Below are positions 1 to 13,120 of a DNA stretch of 64,000 bases, piece after piece. Within the stretch, counting starts at the first letter, position 1. Each line of letters opens with the position of its first letter. The stretch is from Mastigias papua (lineage: Eukaryota; Cnidaria; Scyphozoa; Rhizostomeae; Mastigiidae). Where the stretch lies: NCBI GenBank assembly GCA_964019165.1, contig OZ025287.1, positions 2,470,017 through 2,534,016 on the forward strand, read 5' to 3'. The translations under genes were made by a program, and so were the position numbers. Below the pieces are notes generated by a model. That model made no database searches, had not been told where the DNA came from, and saw only the letters and a program-made list of their open reading frames with translations.

Positions 1-1930
1 CATGAAAGAGATGGAAAGAATTCTAACACTGAGTTAAAGAAAATTTTATTGTAAAAAAGTGCATTTGCTAAACGGTATCTTTCAAATAGAGCTAATTCCT
101 ACCTGTAGCAACACAAGTGTACTAAGTTTGATCACATTTTGGTTCTAAAAGTTTCTTTACAATTTCTCAATTTAATGCGAAAATTTCTGTGATAACGAAA
201 ACAAAACGTAAACACTATCTCCTGTAGGGCCCATAGGCTTTAGCACATAAAGCGTACTGTAGTGGAAACTTATTAAAACCAGAAAAAGCAGGTCTCCGAA
301 TGTCTGAAAGTTTGCACAGAAACTTATAAAGCTTCTTAACTCTTTCCTAGTTGTTCTAAAAGTTTGTGACACATTAGGGTATCTAGCAGCACTAGGTTTC
401 TTATAAACCGATTTCTTCTGAAAAACATTCATGTAAATAGTATTTGTAGATTCAAACAGACTTGTTTTATCATCGTAGCTGTGATAGGTAGTAGATAACA
501 GACGAATTATCAGTATGCAAGGAGATATAACGTACGCAATAAACTGTACTGCAGAAATATCTGTCTGGCTTATTCGCACGTGATATATAGAAGAGTTTAC
601 GAGACGATCGAGCGTTTGTAACCGAATAGACAGGAGACAAGAGCATCAATATCATGTCAAAGCAATGAACATGAGAGAAAATCATCAAGGTAATACTTAC
701 ATGTAATACTTTGGCAATCACAAGTTTGCAAATCACATTAATTGGCCACTCCATGCTACAATATCTCCGTGATTCACCAAGCACAATGCGCACAGCACAC
801 TTGCAGAGTATCTAAGAAAATGATGCAACGGTAATTCTTGCCTTCCATTTCCACTGCAAACGAATCCAAGATATTAAATCAGTCGAGAGATTACTCAGAA
901 TTACATTTAGGAGTAATACTGAGACGTGTTCTTCAAAGCATACTAAAAATTCACCTGTTCGCCTGCGAAATTAGTGCGAGTAACAATGGAAAACGAAAAC
1001 AAGTCTCAATCTGAGATAAAGTCGTTCCGTATAATTGACTCATTTCCATTTAACTATATCGAATTCAAGCGCGGACTATTTCTTTCTTTGTACAGATAGT
1101 CCTGTTCGGCAATTCCACAGCGATAACTCCCAGAGTGCCATACAGCTTCGATTTCACATCGAAGGAAAACCCTAGCCATTCCTTTATGTATATACTTGAG
1201 AAACAAACAAAGCGGTGTGAACCTTCCAATAGCTTTTGTAATGCCACATGTGAAGGATCTTTTAAGAGCATCAAATGTAATTAACTTCACAGCTTCTTGC
1301 AAAGAAGTCTAGCTTCAACAAATGACCTAAAGTGAAACGAAGAGATGTTATACAATATAGCATAAAATCGATGAAATGACAGACAGAAAGTTGAAAACCA
1401 GGAGGGGTAATTATCAAATCAGAACTGCGTAAGTATACCGAAAATAATAGTTTATTGAGGTTAGTATGTCAAATCTCACAGAGAAAGATAGATTCTAAAA
1501 AGGTATTCTAACAGTATAACGAAAACATTGATTGAAAGTGTAATAAAATGCCACAAAAGAGAGTATAATAAACCGATTTTAAATAAATAAACAAAAAAGA
1601 CAAAAATCAACACGCAAAGGCAAATAACAGAACTTGTAGCAAATCCCAATATAACAGATCACAATAAAACGTGTAAACTGAAAAACGGAGTGCTGTGGTG
1701 AGATTCGAGAAAGGTCAACACTAGCCAAAAGCATACAATGCTCAATCATAAAAGCACTAGACAACATCACATAACTGACTATTGCCGCTGTTACATCTTG
1801 CTCAGAAATTGAAAATTGGTAGGGCAGGTATGAGAAGCAGTGCATGCTTTCCACAGATTTTTACCTTCACTTGGGGAGACCTAATTCAACTTTTGAGGTA
1901 GAATTCGATAAACAAAGCGTGCGATCTATA
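1..1930. other. no recognised gene
   Basis: I recognise no conserved domain here. Around 1065-1310 the minus strand is open in two overlapping frames (82 and 69 codons), and a possible minus-strand exon end with a GTAAGT donor lies near 700-780. Neither translation matches a family I know. These could be exons of an unknown gene or chance. Confidence 0.3.
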
Positions 1931-1936
1931 GCATAA

Positions 1937-2625
1937 CGTCATTTCTTCAACGTAATGTAACATAGCCAATGCAACGTCACTATTCCAAGGTAACGCTACA
2001 TCTTGAGCGTAGCACTACTTCTTTAAGGTTATTAAACTTCTTCCACGTAACTTGACATATTCGCTGTAAAGTGACTTCTTCAACGCAATCTCACTTCTTC
2101 AACATAACGCGTCAATTCTTTAATGTAATATCATTTCTTCAACGCAATCTCACTTCTTCAACATAACGCGTCAATTCTTTAATGTAATCTCATTTCTTCA
2201 ACGCAATCTCACTTCTTCAACATAACGCGTCAATTCTTTAATGTAATCTCATTTCTTCAACGCAATCTCACTTCTTCAACATAACGCGTCAATTCTTCAA
2301 TGTAATCTTATTTCTTCAACGCAACGCCGCTTCTTCAACATACAGCGTCAATTCTTCAATGTAATCTTATTTCTTCAACGCAACGCCGCTTCTTCAACAT
2401 AACGCGTCAATTCTTTAATGTAATATCATTTCTTCAACGCAATCTCACTTCTTCAACATAACGCGTCAATTCTTCAATGTAATCTTATTTCTTCAACGCA
2501 ACGCCGCTTCTTCAACATAACGCGTCAATTCTTCAATGTAATCTCATTGCTTTAACGCAGTGTCACTTCTTCAATGTAACGTGACCTCCGCAACGTAATG
2601 TCACTTCTGCAACATAACGTCAATT
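1937..2625. repeat. 59-bp minisatellite with about 20-bp sub-repeats
   Basis: About nine units of 59 bp, cleanest from 2065 to 2570. The motif CAACGCAATC recurs at 2081, 2140 and 2199, exactly 59 bp apart. Each unit is three related pieces of 19-20 bp built on CTTCTTCAACGTAATGTCA, so the 59-bp unit is a higher-order repeat of an older short repeat. The flanks (1937-2060 and 2570-2625) hold single, more diverged sub-repeats. There is no coding capacity. Confidence 0.9.
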
Positions 2626-2639
2626 CAGCCTATTCTTGT

Positions 2640-3640
2640 CTTTGTTACACCAACAAATTCTAGACGATTACACTTTTATCAACTTGTTCCATATAATTCA
2701 GGACTTCTACTAGCTCAAGTAGACTTAGTAATCTATTGCAAATAGAACGGAGGGTCCCTTGAAATTCAGTATTTGAATTCAAATTAAGCCAAATCAAACG
2801 CTACTTATTCTACGTGGCGTCACTTAATAATAATGATAATTTTTTTGAAACTTCATATTGAATACATAAAACTACTTACAATAATACACCTCTCAAAAAA
2901 TTTTGGCAGTGTATAATTGGCTTGCTTGTAGAGAATAATAATAATAATAATCATCATCATCATAACAACGTGACTTCTTCAACGCAATCCGAGTGGTTGG
3001 AATTAAGAGAAGTGCAAAGATGTTTATTCCGGTACAAGTACTATCGTGCAGCTTTCCAATATCAGATGGCAGATCCTCTACGAAAGATCTGAGGAAATTC
3101 TCTACATCATAGTAAAACAAGATATGGGTTCACCGAGCAAAACCAATACTTCGATAGAAACCTTTCACATGATGATTCCAGACAGGCTCATCCCTGCATT
3201 AAAATGTTCTATCACTAATCAAACAGCAGGCTCAAGCATTACGTCTTCATGCATTTGCACTTCACCAGTGGGCATTAATACGTAATCTTTCAACAGCCAC
3301 TTCATTGTGACTTCCATAGTGCTGTGAATAAAGCTTTTTGAATGACTTAAAGTAATGAAAGGTAATGAGATTGGTTGACTGTACAATTATGGATAAATGG
3401 GTTACATAGACAATTCAAAAGAAATTTTCGCAGTTAGACAACACATTCTCAACTACAAGTTGTTTTAGTTAAGAAACAAGTGTATAAGAAACATGAGGTT
3501 CAAGATCAGGAAAAAATTAAGAAAAAATTAAGAAGCCAAGCATAAAACTTCAATTCAAATTTGAACCAACGTCAAAAGTAAATCTGAAAACTCCTCTTTT
3601 ATGATAACTCATTTTGTACATACTGTAACAACTGTGACAA
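2640..3640. other. no recognised gene
   Basis: AT-rich sequence with a short (AAT)/(ATC) stretch near 2936-2962. Short open frames of 75-79 codons occur on both strands but show no family resemblance. Confidence 0.35.
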
Positions 3641-3646
3641 TGAAAT

Positions 3647-4064
3647 TTACTCTTAGGTTCCTAATAAACGGGGGGTCATAATAGTAGGGGGGGTCGGAAA
3701 ATTTTCGAAAATTTAATAAACGGGGGGTCTTATTAAACGGGGGGATCGGAATTTCGAAAAAATGTCAAAACCTCTAAAAAGCGCGATTCCATAGAGGATA
3801 TCTTTTCAAATACCCGAGAATAAGAAATATAAGCCAAATACAGCATGAAAATCTATATATATATACTGTAAGCATCAAAAATATCTCTGATCGGAGCACA
3901 CAAAGACAAACAATTTGTAAAAGTTGAAGAAAAAAGGACAACTTCATCTGTCAAATACTTGAAAATTAATAAACGGGGGAGTCCTAATAAGGTCCGGGGG
4001 GGTTGGAAAAAAATCGAAAAATTAATAAGTGTCCCGGGACGTTTATTAGGAAACTAAGAGTAAG
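3647..4064. mobile_element. 418-bp non-autonomous TIR element with G-rich internal repeats
   Basis: The ends are inverted repeats of about 24 bp: the left end reads TTACTCTTAGGTTCC then TAATAAACG, and the right end is its reverse complement with one mismatch. Inside, the motif AATAAACGGGGGGTC recurs at about 3664, 3717 and 3968, each followed by GGAAAATTTCGAAAA-type sequence. These look like subterminal direct repeats. There is no ORF. The length and TIRs fit a MITE; the superfamily is undetermined because a clear target-site duplication is not visible. Confidence 0.75.
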
Positions 4065-5860
4065 TTCACATGTTCAGCTGAAATACTAAATTATCAAACA
4101 GAGCTTGGGCATTCGATTTCTGGACCTTGTAATGTTGAAGCAATTTTTAAGGAACATCCAGGCTGAGGGTAGAAAGTTTGTTTCTTGTAAAAGAACGCCT
4201 TAAGTGCAAAGTGCATTTGCCTACTTTGCTTTGGTCTCTGTATTACTAGTTGTACTGCAGAAAAGGGTAGGTCTAAACTTTCAGACAGTTTACTGAAAGG
4301 ATAGGCAAGCATTAAAATTAGAGTGGTATAGCTTGATGTTAAAGGCCCAGAACTAAAGCTCAGGAATGAGTGAGTGAAAGTTCAGTGAAGATCTAAATGA
4401 AAATAACTGGTGAAAAGGCATAGAGTACTTTAGATATGATTCAGAATCATATGTGGAAACGTCTGACTAGCTTTGCATATACTGAGACAACTGCCTGCGA
4501 CCACAAGTACACAGAATATACTTTAAGAAATATGGCTTATACTAGTATTACACAAAGGAACTTGTGTTCATTAGGAACCTCCATGGTTGTACTTCTGTGG
4601 TGAAGCATTAAAGACTTTGTCAATGCAAATGCCACTATTGGAGTTACAGGTATTAACTGAGGTCTCGTTTACAGCTCAGTACAAATGAGGAGAAAGATGA
4701 AGCCAAAACAATAGCTCAGTCATGTCTACGCTAACCACGTAAAGCTATTTGTAGATCAAGCAAAGCAATCGCATATTAAAGAAGGAAAGTGTTTGAATTA
4801 CGTATATTATCCTAAGAATTCAATGAGCTGGTATTTTCGATCCACAAAAAAGCTTCAAGTCACACAACGAATCAGAAACAGCGCAGCAAGCCTTCTGCAA
4901 CGATTTGGATCTATCTTGTAATGTTTACTTTAAGTGTAATATAATGATTTTCTATTTATGTTGTCGATAGTCATGTTGTGGTCGCAAAGTCCCCTATTGT
5001 GTCGGTGGACTGCCTTTCAGGACAATGTGTTAAGTCTGTCAAACTGTATTGTAATTCGTTGGATTTTATCATGATTAGGTTTAGTTTTATGGAGTGTGCT
5101 TTACTTACTGGTCAGAAATTCTCGTGATAAAGGTTAGAAAAAACATCTAATGAAGATTCATTCAAGTAAAAAGAACCCGAGCATGCAAAACGCTACGGTT
5201 GGTGACAGGAGTGCGATGGTGGTAGTCAATATATGATGAAAGATCTGCTTTTTGGATAAGCTGCTTTGTTTGGTACTTTCTAATTTCGCCATGACAAAAA
5301 TACATCTTTCCAAAAAGACTTTAGAATTGAGGACACAAGACACAAAAAACTACGTTATACCTTAGCATAACATAACGAAGTACAGCTACAAGCGAACAGA
5401 GCAGAATCAAACCAAATTCAATACTTCTGTTACATGATACAAGTTCTTTGACCGCCACAAAGATTTTTCTTAACAGAAACACCGCTTAAAGAAGGGAGCA
5501 CAACCATGGGATGTCTGATGAATCAGACAAAAAAACGATATTACGCAGAGCTATTCTCGGCCGCCGCTTGGAAGCCGATCAACGATCCAATAACGGTAAA
5601 ATACATGCAAATTATAAGCTTTTCTATTATAAAAAGTTGGTCAACATAAAGGGAAAAGTAAAAACCAGAAAGGGAAAAACAAGGGGTCAGTGATGAAAGG
5701 GTATATAATTGCCCAAGGTGTAAGTGGAAATCCATTGAATTAGAGTTATAAAGGTTTATGTCCAATGATAACAACTTGACATGGTAGAAAGGCATAGTAG
5801 AGTTTGGAATACTGAGGCTGTTCCTTATATTATCTCTGCTGGCCTCACAATCGACCCGGT
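4065..5860. other. no recognised gene
   Basis: No conserved protein, tRNA or strong repeat is visible. Open frames stay below 110 codons and look random. Confidence 0.35.
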
Positions 5861-5861
5861 A

Positions 5862-6060
5862 TGAAATCATATCGGATTAGGGTGTTTACACGATACCGTA
5901 TTCATTTCATACCGTATTAATAAGCGTATTGAAATCATACCTTACTCATTATCATCTTCGTGTAAACGAAGGCCAATACGGTATGAAAACATATCGGACT
6001 CAAACGAATGCGATATCATATAAATGGGGTGTTAACGGAAGGCCGTTCTGTCCCTAGGTG
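5862..6060. repeat. palindrome-rich repeat with GGTATGAAATCATA motifs
   Basis: The motif GTATGAAAWCATATCGGA occurs in direct orientation at about 5860 and 5981, and the complementary form ATACCGTATT...CATACC occurs at 5899-5925. GTGTTTACACGATACCG and CGTGTAAACGAAGGCC face each other at about 5881 and 5962. The arrangement resembles the subterminal region of a TIR DNA transposon. Exact ends are not resolved. Confidence 0.45.
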
Positions 6061-7100
6061 TAACGCTACACGGTAGAATTCTTATACAAGCAACGGGTAG
6101 AGATGATTCATTGACTTTTCGATGAATATAAGTATCTGAAAGTGCATTAAAGCTGTAACACTAAGTCAACAATTTATGAAGGCAACATTTGCATTGTCAT
6201 CACAAGGAATCAAAACATAAGTTCACGTATGTAGTCAACCGTTTTGCATGCACCATTACACTTTCTTTAAAAGACAGTGGCTTTTAAAACACAGTATTTC
6301 TTTAACTTTTTCTTTGACTTCTTTAAAAGCTAAGAGAGTCCAGTACTAAATTTCAGAGACCTAAGAAATTTGATAAGTCATATAATTCCAATAATCACGC
6401 AAGACTGTTGTCGCTGTTATTTAATTTGTATAGATTTCATGTTGTAATCTATGCAGTAGAGTGTTACGCTTATATAGTGCTTGTTTGTCTGTGAAACGCT
6501 GCAGTACTACACAAACTCGAATGTCCTTGCCAGGTCATAAGAAAGCTTTGGTACTAAGTCATGAAAAAGCTAAGTTTCAGTACTGGGCAAAAAAACTTTC
6601 TCTCTTATAAAAGTAAAGGATACATAGACTCAGAGTCCAGAAAAAGTCATGGCTCCGCGGTTCTGAGCCAGAGGAAGATTTTGCTTTCTATGTCGTAATT
6701 TAAGGAAGGTTTAGTAATTTGAGTTAAGAATCCAGTTTCAGCAAAATTTTCGTTAATGCGACATTGGCTGTGAAAGGCACAGCCCTTCTACAGTAAAGAT
6801 TCTTTGAGACATACACAATGCAGAGTTCAAGAACTTCGGCGAGTTTTAATTGTCTTAAGAGGAAAGTTCATGATGAAGATTTGACAGCCTGAGGAAGGTT
6901 GGAACTTTTTCTGGACTCTGCATAGACTGAATTTCAAGATGTCGTAGGCTAGATATAACACAAATAAAGAGGTACTGGATACGTTAAATAGTACGAGGAC
7001 ACTGTCCAATAAAGAAGAGAGAATTAAGTATTCAGGACATACAATATAGACGGATGCGTTAGGCGATTACTGTTTGTTGGAAAACTGAATGAAAAGAAGA

Positions 7101-7596
7101 CTAAGGGGCCGATCATATAAGGTTGCTAAACCGGGCTGGCCCCATGACTGAGCTGGAGACACCTCGCTATCATATGGGATTTTTCAGCCGGTTTTGTTTA
7201 TGTCGTGTACTTACGTGATGCAATGCTTTATTGTTTAAACAAGAAATCGCGCAATAGAATACAATATTTTATTGTAATATACGTAGATAATGCTTATTAG
7301 TTTTATACCTTGTAATTTATAGTAGTTTTCATTTTCTCTTTTTATTGTAAATAGTTGGTTTGAATTAGCTCGCATTTCTACGATGTAGAGCTAGAGAAAA
7401 CACCAACTTTAAATAAATAGATTATCATTATTATCATTAATAGACTGCACCCCGTTACACCGGACTGGAGCAATCACACAAGCAAATCTCCACCCGCTTT
7501 GCCGGGATCTCGGTTGAAAAAAACGAGATCCCGTTTCGCCGGGCCAGCCCGTTCATTATTAGCGGTTCACTGAGCTCATGTGATTAGGCCCTAAGA
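7101..7596. mobile_element. TIR element about 0.5 kb with a nested LINE 3' tail
   Basis: The ends are interrupted inverted repeats: CTAAGGGGCCGATCATAT and CGGGCTGGCCCC on the left face GGGCCAGCCCG and ATGTGATTAGGCCCTAAG on the right. The middle (about 7300-7440) carries a segment with TTGTAAATAGTTGG, AATTAGCTC, AATAAATAG and (ATT)-like repeats, which resembles the 3' tails of LINEs elsewhere in this window. No transposase ORF is present. Confidence 0.6.
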
Positions 7597-8019
7597 GGAA
7601 GATGAAGGAGAACGTGGAAGAAAGATATAGAAGACAAATGGAAAAAACAAATTATTCAGAGACTGTTAGATGTGCTGAAGGTCTTGACAATTGGAGAGTG
7701 AAGACTGATGACCGCCTGTGAGCAGATGTTACTGCTTGGATGGATGGATTATCAGAAAATATCTTATACAACAGGTAACTAAGCTGTTAAAGCTTCATAA
7801 AAGGTATAGCATTGCAAAATTTCTAATTCCGGTCCGCCAAAAGTATATGTATTTAGCTAGAAAAGCCACTGATCTATATCCGAAAGCCACAGCATAGCTA
7901 ACAACTATCTCAAATTGTCCATGCAAAATCAGCCAGGAGATTATGGTTTCAGGGAAATAAGTGGACCCTTAATGTTGTAAAAACACTTCTTCTATGATCT
8001 TTGGTGCTGAACCTAACCT

Positions 8020-8719
8020 TAGGAGATTAGGTTGCGACAACTCAACAAATTTTCCCTCTTTCACATAAATGGTGAAAGGATTGAATCTACAGAAAAAAAT
8101 CAAATATCTTGGGTAAAAATCTATCCTACTTTAAATTGGAAAGAGCAAATTAACGAAGTTATCGTTAAGATCTCACGAGGAATAGGAATGCTTAAGTGTA
8201 CTAAGAGATACCGTCCATTGCATACTACCCAAAGCATGTACATCAGCATAGTAGATCCCAGTAGATCCACATTCAAGAAATTGCTGCTCTGTGTGGGGAT
8301 GTGCTGGTGATTCCATTATAAAAAAATGCAAAAGCTGCAAAATCGGGCAGCTCGTGTTGTTACAAACAGTCCCAGCGATCAAACATCGTTGCCATTAATA
8401 TCACAACTAGGTAGGTTAACAGTCAAAGAAATGATTGACTTCGAGATCGTTTGTACAGTTAATAAAGCTTTGAAGGGACTTACACCTCCCCTACATGCAA
8501 GCACTGTCTAACAGCAGGTCCGAATCTTGTAATAGAGCCTTACACCACACCAGCACCGACCTCAGAATTCCACTGTGCAAAACCTCAGAAGGGCAGCGCA
8601 GCTTTTCCTATCGAGGAGATGCTGTTTGGAATCAGGTATGCCATGAAATAAAAACTGCTTCTTCGCGGGTTACTTTCAAAACGAGACTAAAAACGTTTCT
8701 GAAAGATCAAAGCGGCTAA
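8020..8719 (+). pseudogene. LINE reverse transcriptase C-terminal fragment (broken)
   Basis: The translation, pieced from three frames, has the typical end of CR1/L2/jockey-like reverse transcriptases: GERIESTEKNQ, then LNWKEQINEVIVKISRGIGM, then KKLQKLQNRAARVVTNSP, then TSTDLRIPLCKTSEGQRSF followed by a spoiled AVWN. Frames change near 8255-8326 and 8490-8515, so it is a pseudogene. Only the thumb/connection region is present; the YXDD palm and the N-terminal endonuclease are absent, as in a 5'-truncated insertion. Family identity rests on remembered motif patterns, not on a search. Confidence 0.8.
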
Positions 8720-8761
8720 AAATCTAAATCAATGTTCAGCACAAGAGTTTAACTTAAGAGT

Positions 8762-8895
8762 TCCATTTTTTTTATTCGCATAAATATTTGCAAAACATAC
8801 AAATACAAAAACGATACCACAGGGAGCATGGAATTATATAGCAACCCTGTAGCCATTACACATAAATAACTAATAGAAAACAATTAAACACGAAT
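8762..8895 (-). mobile_element. LINE 3'-UTR fragment (minus)
   Basis: Read on the minus strand, this segment contains TAATGGCTACAGGGTTGC, then GGTATCGTTTTTGTATTTG, and ends with AATAAAAAAAATGG. The same block occurs on the minus strand at 18480-18600, downstream of a recognisable LINE reverse-transcriptase fragment. I therefore read it as a severely truncated copy of that LINE inserted head-on to the one at 8020-8719. Confidence 0.55.
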
Positions 8896-9444
8896 AAATA
8901 ACTAAATAAAATGTATCATTCACCCGCTATGCAACTCCTCCACCCGTAAGGGAGATAGGGCGAACCTCAAAACCAATTTAATAAAACGAGTTCCTTTCCT
9001 TCTATATATTTCTCTTTTTCTTCGTTTGCTTTTCTAGTATATTGGCGTTTTAAGTAATTTTTAAATGTAAATTAGGCCAGTTATGTTTTCGCTTACGCAG
9101 GGCACATTGTAAATCAGTTTAAACTCAGTTTAATACTGAATGTATTCCTTATCCTGTTGAAATAAATAAATAATATGAAATGAATGAAATTATTTTGTTC
9201 TCGAAACCAGCTGAGGCAGTGCTATCTTAAATCAGAACTTCGCATGAGAAGAGCGACAGTAATTCAAAATCGGCTCAACTATAAAGAAAATAAATCGCTT
9301 TGATCTAGCGGAGTATTATTACCAGTGGGTCACAACCTAATCGGTTAGCATTCTCTATGCATCAAAAGTGATTCTGCTGTTCAGTTATGAATAACATTAT
9401 CAAAGGCCTCATTTTCGAAGGTAAATTATAACTATAAGTAAGTA

Positions 9445-9707
9445 AAGGTGAGTCCCACGTACGATTCCGTACTGTAGGGTAATGCCCATTAGAAAGGACA
9501 CTTATCCTGAGCCGCCGTCATGGTGAGGTAGGGTGGCCAGTTACTTTCCTCGCCACTTTTAACTTCCCCCGTGTTGCCACCAGGTACCCAATTGCTGCTG
9601 GGTGGACAGTGGGCAAACATCCCAACTATGATCCGAGGGTTCGGCTGGAACCATCGATGTTCTGCTCAGCAGTCAAGCGCTCTAACCAATTGGCCACTTG
9701 CCCGTAA
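9445..9707 (-). mobile_element. tRNA-derived SINE, copy 1
   Basis: Read on the minus strand, it starts with a tRNA-like head (AAGTGGCCAATTGGTTAGAG, an A-box-like stretch, followed by CGCTTGACTGCTGAGCAGAA). A body follows that contains GGGTACCTGGTGGCAAC and AAGTGTCCTTTCTAATGGGC. A second copy lies 55 bp further on in the same orientation. The tRNA-like head with an unrelated body is the SINE arrangement. No functional tRNA fold with a sensible anticodon is apparent. Confidence 0.7.
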
Positions 9708-9761
9708 TTATAACTATACAAGGGCAAAAAAGTGAAGTGGAATGACCAAGTACAGGGTAAT

Positions 9762-10007
9762 GGTAATGGTTAATCCCATACAGGACTCCACACTTTGGGG
9801 AGTGCCTGTTAGAGAGGACACTTATCTTTCTGAGCCGTCGGTATAGTGAGGCAGGGTGTCCAGCTGCCTTAAACTTTCCCAGTGTTGCCGCCAGGTACCC
9901 ATTTGCTGCTGGATGGTCGGTCAGTGAGCGAGCAACCCAACTATCATCCGAGGGTTCGATGTTCCGCTCAGCAGTCAAGCGCTCTTACGACTCGGCCACT
10001 TCGCCAT
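9762..10007 (-). mobile_element. tRNA-derived SINE, copy 2
   Basis: Homologous to the 9445-9707 copy along its length: GAAGTGGCCGAGTCGTAAGA head, CGCTTGACTGCTGAGCGGAA, then GGGTACCTGGCGGCAAC and AAGTGTCCTCTCTAACAGGC. Copy 1 has an additional CGATGTTCTG-side stretch of about 15 bp, so the two are separate insertions or an old duplication, not a recent exact one. Confidence 0.7.
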
Positions 10008-10109
10008 TTAGGTACAGGGTACCTATTCCATTTGGTGATTTTCAGGAGTCATAGAACGACAAAACCGGACTTATATGTAAACCGGTTTCCAGGTGGCACT
10101 GCTGAATGA

Positions 10110-11990
10110 AACTCATCAAAGAGGAGATATTTGTTTGAACTTAAGGAAATTTAAATAGTACACATCGATTAGAATGCATCTTTAGTAATCGCAAGTGTAA
10201 CGAAAATAGCTTGTGGATATTTGTGTTAAGATGTGAATGTAACTCTCAGTGTCAGTTGGATGTGTCGTGACAGTGGCTGTTAAGTTTGTGTCATGTGCAT
10301 ATCCTATCTCTATGGTCACGTGTACTGTCAGTTAGTTGCCAGACCTGCTGTGTTAGCGTCATAGCGCACTAAAAGAAGCAGCATACTGTAAGCAGGAGAG
10401 TTCGTCGATTGAATGAATAGAACTGGTCACAATAATTTGTTGTGTTTCTTTAGGGGCTAGGCCCTCGGGCCTTGCCTCACAAATGCCTTTAAATGCATCC
10501 ATATCAAAGAACCCACAAAGGTTACAAAAGAAAGCTGCACCTGAAACTTTAAGCTGCTTGGAGGACCACAAACCTTTGTACTCGAACTGCAACATATTCA
10601 TTCAGAAGGGTACTCGTAAAAAAGAGCCCTTGAATGTAGTCAACTCCTCCCCCCCCCCCCACCAAAAAAGCAACGCTGAGTTCTGATAATAGGACATTGC
10701 CGCATCATAAAACAAATGAATTGTAAGAGGTACCACAGTTACATCACAGTGATACAACATTATATGCGGGGGGACAGCATTGTATGCAGGGAGGAGAAGG
10801 GAAGGTAAAGATATTTGGAAGAAATGCAAAGCGCCCCAACTATTTTTGCAAGGAATGTAGATGGGAATCTTCACCGAGATAGGCTTTTGGAGTTCTTATC
10901 TCCATCTATAATGAATTATCCTGAACTACAAATGAATCATAGGCTAGAATTTAAATGAATCTTATCTATCGCATCGAAACGGTTTATGAATTGTTTGCCT
11001 CTAATACAAAAGACATTCTGATGCTGCAGTTATATAATGAATAATTAAAATTGAATTGGCGGCCTAATTAAATCCCATCATACTAGTGGTAAGCAGATGC
11101 CTATTACTCATAATAAACACAGCATTGTTGCCAATCCACGCGCTATACATTTTATAAACAAAGTGCAGGTAACTAAAATAACGACAATGGTAGGCGAACA
11201 CTAGTCCAGCTAGAACAAACACTTTACATTTAACAAAAAAAGTGACATTGACTTCACTAATACCCCTTTCTTACCTGAAAACATCGCGGGATGGAGATAG
11301 ACTGACTCAGAACAGTCGGGCCTAAGGTGTCGCAATCAGCGATTGACGACAAGTCATGCGTCTGAGCATATCTTAACCACTATATGTTTATAATCCGTGA
11401 CAACGTTGTTATGAGTTGTTCTTTAAAGCAATATTCAGAATACAAATAATCAACTACAGGATTAGCTTGCACCTGCTGGGTTTGAAAAAATACTCACAGA
11501 ACATCATGGCATTCACAGTTCATTTTATACGCATATCGGGGCACAAATTCCTCCACAACTCACGCGCCTCGTATGCCAATCCTAAGGATGAACAACTACG
11601 TTAAGAATTATCCATGAGATCCAGAAATCTTAATTGACAAGCATAAATACATAAGAATTACAGGGAAAACACTCAGCGTAAAAATATAAATTTCTAAAAT
11701 CCTCTTCAAATCAACTTATCTGAGCCTGCTGCACATACCAATGAAAGAAACGAATCATACGATGCCACTACGCACAAATTAATATGCGCAAATACGGATA
11801 GGGCTTTACTATATTGATAATTCAGACATATATGCAAAAAAGCCTATCATCAGCATACCCTGAAGCTCATATTCTGAAAATGGTACTGTAGGCCGTTGAA
11901 ATATTGCGTTGTGTTATTCCAGCGATTTTTACGAAAGGGCATAATCTCGCTAAATTAAAAGTGCGCCAAAATTCCTTTTTTGTATAAAAG
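10110..11990. other. no recognised gene
   Basis: AT-rich unique-looking sequence with a poly-C run at about 10650. The open frames (62-90 codons) match no family I know. Confidence 0.3.
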
Positions 11991-11991
11991 A

Positions 11992-12113
<122 letters not shown>

Positions 12114-12887
12114 AATATATATTGAACAAGTTTCCTTTTTCTTTCTACACCTACTGAAAATGAGTTGAAAAATTTAAGCAACCACTCAGCAACATACGAT
12201 CCAAGTTTTATCCAAAAAATAAACAATATAAGATCTGATCAAAAGTCGCTTAAAAAACAATCACAGTGTGGGAAAACAGGGCTATAGACTATACACTTAA
12301 TGTCAACGCGAAAAGGAGTTTCTTCTTTTTCAACGTAAAAGCCTGAAAAGTAAAACGCAACTCAGTGGCAAATATCTTGGGGGAAGTACTGAAAAATATA
12401 GCAGAGATTTATTCAAGGAACAAAGTGATAAACCAAAAGGCTGTTGGAAGCAAATGAAGAATAATTCTAAATGTAGGATACATGGAACAACTTCGAACAC
12501 GGATTCGATAAATGCATATGGACGGGCAAGTTTATCAAAATTCCATATTAATTATTCATAATTTGATATAAAAACATACCATTCATAATAGGCTACATTG
12601 AAATAGAAAAAACATGAAATGTGCAACAGTCAAGACTTGTTTCAGACAACTCTGATCGGATGATGTCGTGAAAGTCATAAGTGCACGCTAGCTCTGCATA
12701 CAGAGGACTTTCGTGACAAAAGATACAAAGCGAACTAGGGATTTTAACATCTTATCCTTTTTTACAACCGCATGATAAATGGCATGATAAAATAGACACT
12801 ACCTATGGAAACCGTTCATATAAGTACGTGCAACGTTTCAAGCTGGAACTCAAGTGATATTTGTATAGTCGAGAGTACTCTATCTGA

Positions 12888-13060
12888 GTTCTAGTACTCT
12901 ATCTGAGTTCAAGAGACGTTTAAAATCATGGGATGGAAATATTTGCAACTGCAGGTTGTGTAAAGTTTTAATATTAGGGGTAGGATTTTTGTAAATAAGT
13001 ATCATTGTAATTAGGTTTTATCTATTTTATCTTTTCGAATTTAAATAGTAGTAGTGTTTC
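12888..13060 (+). mobile_element. LINE 3' end (CNCRLC family)
   Basis: A short open frame reads TLSEFKRRLKSWDG, then CNCRLCKVLILGVGFL and a stop at about 12993. It is followed by TTTTTGTAAATAAG and an AT-rich tail. The cysteine-rich ending CNCRLC recurs at 14.83, 39.71 and 45.94 kb, each time just before a stop codon, so these are the C-terminus and 3' UTR of one LINE family. A 19-bp duplication (AGTACTCTATCTGAGTTC) immediately precedes it. Confidence 0.65.
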
Positions 13061-13120
13061 TAAAAGTCTGGTTTTCATAAATCGCAGTTGATCGCCGCTC
13101 ATCCCAAATGAAGTACGATG

